Of a stretch of 64,000 nt of DNA, positions 61,101 through 64,000 are shown piece by piece. The stretch is from positions 29,153,840 to 29,217,839 of the forward strand of contig OZ005602.1 in NCBI GenBank assembly GCA_963930655.1, written 5' to 3'. Origin of the DNA: Myrica gale. Taxonomy: Eukaryota > Streptophyta > Magnoliopsida > Fagales > Myricaceae. Both the position numbers and the translations under genes were made by a program. The notes beneath the pieces were generated by a model. It had not been told where the DNA came from, did no database searches, and saw nothing but the letters and a program-made list of their open reading frames with translations. Each line of letters starts with the position of its first letter. Positions within the stretch are counted from its first letter, which is position 1.

Positions 61101-61725
61101 CGCTTTGGTTTTTGATATTTATCACTTCAACCTTTATGAGAGAACCACTTGTTCCATGTGTTTTGCCTGTGAAACTCAACCGGTTGGGATAATCACAAGG
61201 CATAACTCAGGGTGAGTCGGTGAGATCATGTAAAGCCGATCCTTTTTGGCATTAGTGGTTGAGATGTTTAACTCGATTGACTTACTTACTGGATTTTCTT
61301 AATTTTTTAGCTTGTATGCTTTAGATGTCGTCAGTATAGTCTCTTGTACCGTCAATTCTCTTTTTCTTTGATAAGATTGGCTTACTTGTCAAAAAAAAAA
61401 AACTTGATTGAAATTCTGTTTAAAGGCTTGCTCAATGCGAATGGCCTAAACCTATTTAGGATGCATGATGGTACTTTTTAGGATGTCAGTGTCTTGTTAG
61501 TTTTTTTGATTTAGGATGCATGATGGTACTTTTTTCCCCCTCCTCTTGTACTTCTCTTTGCTCATCTTTTTCCTTTGTGCGGCAGGGGTGTGTGTTTGAC
61601 CTATTGAGAATTGTTAGTCGTTGAAAATCCTTAATACATTTGTTTTAGATAAATACCATGCTTGGGTGAATGCTGAATTTTTACTAGAGAAGTGCCTTGT
61701 GGGTATGCTAGACGAAAGCAAGTGA
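58105..61725 (+). CDS. RLF: Cytochrome b5-domain protein RLF (reduced lateral root formation)
   Basis: Cytosolic haem-binding protein required for lateral-root initiation in Arabidopsis (At5g09680). Coding exons: 58105-58137, 58306-58696, 59282-59416, 60960-61010, 61649-61725. The phases join to give 228 residues (Arabidopsis about 211). Residues 1-120 are low-complexity and acidic. They are followed by [20 protein letters not shown] and a compact cytochrome b5 domain at about 150-225. The haem ligands are His184 in FHPGG and probably His207 in NKYHAWVN. The start [11 protein letters not shown] fits the family start. Intron 1 opens with GC instead of GT. Intron 4 has U12 signals. The Pack-MULE is the nearest upstream feature. 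Confidence 0.92.
58138..58305 (+). other. GC-AG intron 1 of RLF
   Basis: The exon ends TTTTGTCAG, the intron opens GCAAGTGT and closes AAATTTAG. The joined protein reads FCQ/VSLPVNQ, matching the family's FCQVSSPV. The alternative AG at 58356 does not keep the frame. Confidence 0.75.
59417..60959 (+). other. RLF intron 3 (1.54 kb) with repeat sequence
   Basis: The intron splits the HPGG motif codon. At 60298-60480 it contains an AT-rich MITE-like repeat whose reverse complement resembles the repeat at 1930-2235. A GGCC-rich tract lies at 60012-60105. No coding sequence. Confidence 0.6.
61011..61648 (+). other. U12-type (minor spliceosome) intron 4 of RLF
   Basis: The donor is GTATCCTTTT, matching the U12 consensus RTATCCTT. 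TCCTTAAT at 61628-61635 matches the U12 branch site (TTCCTTRAY) and lies about 14 bases before the acceptor TTTTAG. There is no long polypyrimidine tract between branch site and acceptor. The junction is required by the protein (SLF/NKYHAW). Confidence 0.8.
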
Positions 61726-62915
61726 AGAACGGCAAATACAGAGTAATAAAGAACCGATGCTTGGCCTCATTCGTAATCAGCCAAGCAGACTTACACAAAA
61801 GTTAAAAGTTCGTGTTTCATTTTAAAGTGTATGAGATTAAAGTCACATTAAAATTACATCCCCTTTTAATGGTGAGGGTAACTCTATCATACCATTTGGT
61901 GGTGATTTTATATTTTTCATTTCTTTTTCCACACTGTACATCAATATTGATGGCTGCAATAGTTTAGAAATGTAGTAATATCACATGGAATTATTAGCTG
62001 CTGCTAGGATGGTGTAGAACTACTGTCAGCTTGATGTGTTTTGAATCGAGCATTTTCCCATATCAAATGAATTCCCTTTCTTGGCCTCAAATATTTTCAT
62101 AATACCCCCTTGTTTAGTGAAAGTTGCTGGGCATATGAGTTGCCATCCTAACAAGGCTGCTCAGAAGAGTCTGATCAGAAGTCAATATGCCTCCACGGTT
62201 CTTCAAACCCGAGTACTACTTACTATCAAGCCTATTTGGTGCAAGAACATCAAGTCCATTGGAACACAGACATTTTCGGGTTGATGATAATTTGTTAATG
62301 CTTCTTGTCACTTCATCAATTAAACAACATTCAAAACCTTAACTCACTGTACTTATCAAGGCTCTCTCTCCCTTTATATATTTTGCACATGGCTGAATGA
62401 AAAAACGAAATCATTTGCTATTCAAATTGGATAGTCAAATTCAGAGAGAAATAAATACAGCATATAAATCTTACACCATTCAATATTGCTCATATTAATT
62501 ATCATATAATATAAACTATATTATATGATTTATATAGTGTCTATCCCTCTCTAATTCGGGCTAACAAATTATCTCTTTAATTCGGACTACCAAATTAGAG
62601 CTCCCTTGAGCATCTGACGGCTTTTTTTTAATCATTCACACAACAATCGTTAAACATTTCCCATGTCTGCGAAAAGCGGTGTTCAACGATGCTGCAAAGC
62701 AGGAAGACGAGAGAATCACATAGCTTTCTATTCTGACACCACATTGAGGCACAACAGAACTACCATAAACAGCAGACTTGGAAGAGTTTATATAACTAGT
62801 TTTCGTTAAACATGCACTAATCCACGGTCAAATTCGCAGAATGGGTGGGGGGGATCAAATGACCGTTGTAAATCTCTATCACAAGAAGAAAATTGTAACT
62901 AGTGCGAGATGGAAA
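61726..62915. other. Convergent intergenic region: RLF and DUF642 3' UTRs
   Basis: RLF (plus) and the DUF642 gene (minus) converge here. AT-rich inverted repeats occur at about 62495-62535 (TATAATATAAACTATATTAT). No gene was recognised. Confidence 0.5.
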
Positions 62916-63442
62916 TTACGCCTGCCGTACCGGGACAACCAGAACTTGATCAAGAATAGGACCACAAAGAGACCCAAAGTCATCGTTTCTGGTATGGTAG
63001 AAGGAGCTGTAGAATGTGATTCTGGTCCTGGCTGACAGTGCTCTGAACTTTAAACTGACTGTCTTAAACCTGCCCTTGCCTTCGGATTTGAATGGGACTT
63101 TCAACGTATCTTTAGCAGCAAATGCTTCAACCATCATTGATCCATGGCAACCATTCTTTGCGTCACCTACAGTGAAGGTAAGATTGTACAGCTTGTTAGG
63201 AACCGTTCTGAGAACTTGGGCAATGGCACTTTCTCTCCCTGCAACAAGTTCGACTGCAGCAAGTCCAAAAGGAACATTGAAGTGCTTTGAGTCTATGAAC
63301 TTCACAGCTTTAAGCGATTGGATGATCCAACCGGGAAGTGGAGATGTCCGATCTTCTTGTCTTGGAGGAAGAAGGACACCATTGGAAGAGTTGATTAAAC
63401 GATGAGGACCCTCCTCGAACCCTGGATTCTTGACCAAGTTAT
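62916..63442 (-). CDS. DUF642 cell-wall protein, last exon (partial gene)
   Basis: Plant DUF642 proteins are secreted, wall-associated, and reported to bind pectin/pectin methylesterase (BIIDXI family). Only the 3' exon is in the window. It opens after CCCCGCAG at 63443 with two bases completing a codon and reads NLVKNPGFEEGPH, then PLPGWIIQSLKAVKFIDSKH, VELVAGRESAIAQ, VGDAKNGCHGSM and SLCGPILDQV, ending VVPVRQA. That is the whole second galactose-binding-like domain. The first domain and the signal peptide must be encoded upstream, beyond 64000. Paired Cys residues typical of the family (CHG and LCG) are present. Confidence 0.9.
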
Positions 63443-64000
63443 CTGCGGGGAGTCATTCAAACCAATTATTCACAGATTTCAAAGAAACAGATACATTTCC
63501 AGATCATAGTAGTATCTATCTCATGTGTTTGATTAGGCTATATCAATCTGATATTGAAGTATAAATCTAACTACAAGCCGCACTAGTAAATTGGCAGACC
63601 AATCAAATCAAATATCAAACAGAGTAAGGACTCGCACAGCAGGGGTGCAAGTTCGGATCTGAGTGATACTATTGTTCTTCTCAAGGCTATTCCTTTGAAA
63701 CTGTTTTAAGGGAATCACTTTATACATCAGACTGCTTAGACTATTAGGAACACATGAAACAGCAGGTAAAATAAGAGATCAAACGGACATATGGAACAGG
63801 TCGCATGAAGGAGATAGCCCTCGATCTCACTGCCTATATAGAAGAATAATATATCGGGGGGATATCGACAGACAAACTGATGGGAAGCAAATCTTGCAGA
63901 TCATGAGCAAACTAAATTTTGACAAAAGCATCGTCCCATATCACATATGAAGCACTCCAACTAAAGAAGTGGAGGAGAAATCTACATACAATTGGAGAAG
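63443..64000 (-). other. Intron of the DUF642 gene running off the window
   Basis: No frame here continues the DUF642 protein. The sequence is AT-rich with no coding character. It is most simply the 3' part of an intron whose upstream exon lies beyond the window edge. Confidence 0.55.

Noticed and set aside
1-64000. A previously undescribed multi-gene system or biosynthetic cluster
   Set aside because: The recognisable genes (PPR, RLP24, SMT1, callose synthase, RLF, DUF642) belong to unrelated conserved pathways with ordinary plant spacing; nothing suggests a shared module.

Overview
The window is nuclear DNA of a flowering plant, almost certainly a eudicot. It is AT-rich, its genes are split by many GT-AG introns, and it carries solo LTRs, MITE-like foldbacks and a gene-capturing MULE. 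The protein families are plant-specific (callose synthase, cycloartenol C24-methyltransferase, P-class PPR, DUF642). The species cannot be named from the sequence alone. All exon models were made by eye from splice sites, reading phase and remembered family sequences; no search was run.

Layout. 1-3.7 kb: no convincing gene, one doubtful 39-codon ORF and dispersed repeats. 3.73-5.89 kb (-): a chloroplast-type P-class PPR protein like Arabidopsis At5g48730. It is divergent from a ribosome-biogenesis gene, RLP24 (7.10-8.28 kb, +). Their shared 1.2 kb upstream region holds repeated TGGGCC/T (site II) boxes, a telo-box and a decayed tRNA-Arg. 8.3-16.9 kb: a tandem duplication carrying a small His/Ser-rich protein of unknown function. 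Copy 1 is intact but its flank took two MITE insertions; copy 2 lacks the insertions but its ORF is frameshifted. 16.93-22.20 kb (-): sterol methyltransferase SMT1, 13 coding exons, 346 residues. 22.2-29.9 kb: gene-free and repeat-rich, including a 2.84 kb solo LTR with perfect 5 bp target duplications. 29.89-54.36 kb (+): a 42-exon callose synthase (CALS7/GSL7-like) with one doubtful junction at exons 31/32 and a retrotransposon remnant in intron 36. 55.5-57.0 kb: a 1.46 kb Pack-MULE that captured a copia-gag-like piece and a piece of a homeobox-DDT (RLT-type) gene. 58.1-61.7 kb (+): RLF, a cytochrome b5-domain protein, with an apparent U12-type intron. 62.9-63.4 kb (-): the last exon of a DUF642 cell-wall protein whose 5' part lies outside the window.

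The genes do not form a pathway or cluster; they are ordinary, independently regulated plant genes. I saw no plausible new multi-gene system. The most unusual items are the Pack-MULE next to RLF, the paralogous empty sites that date two MITEs against a tandem duplication, the possible lesion in the callose synthase, and the minor-spliceosome intron in RLF.
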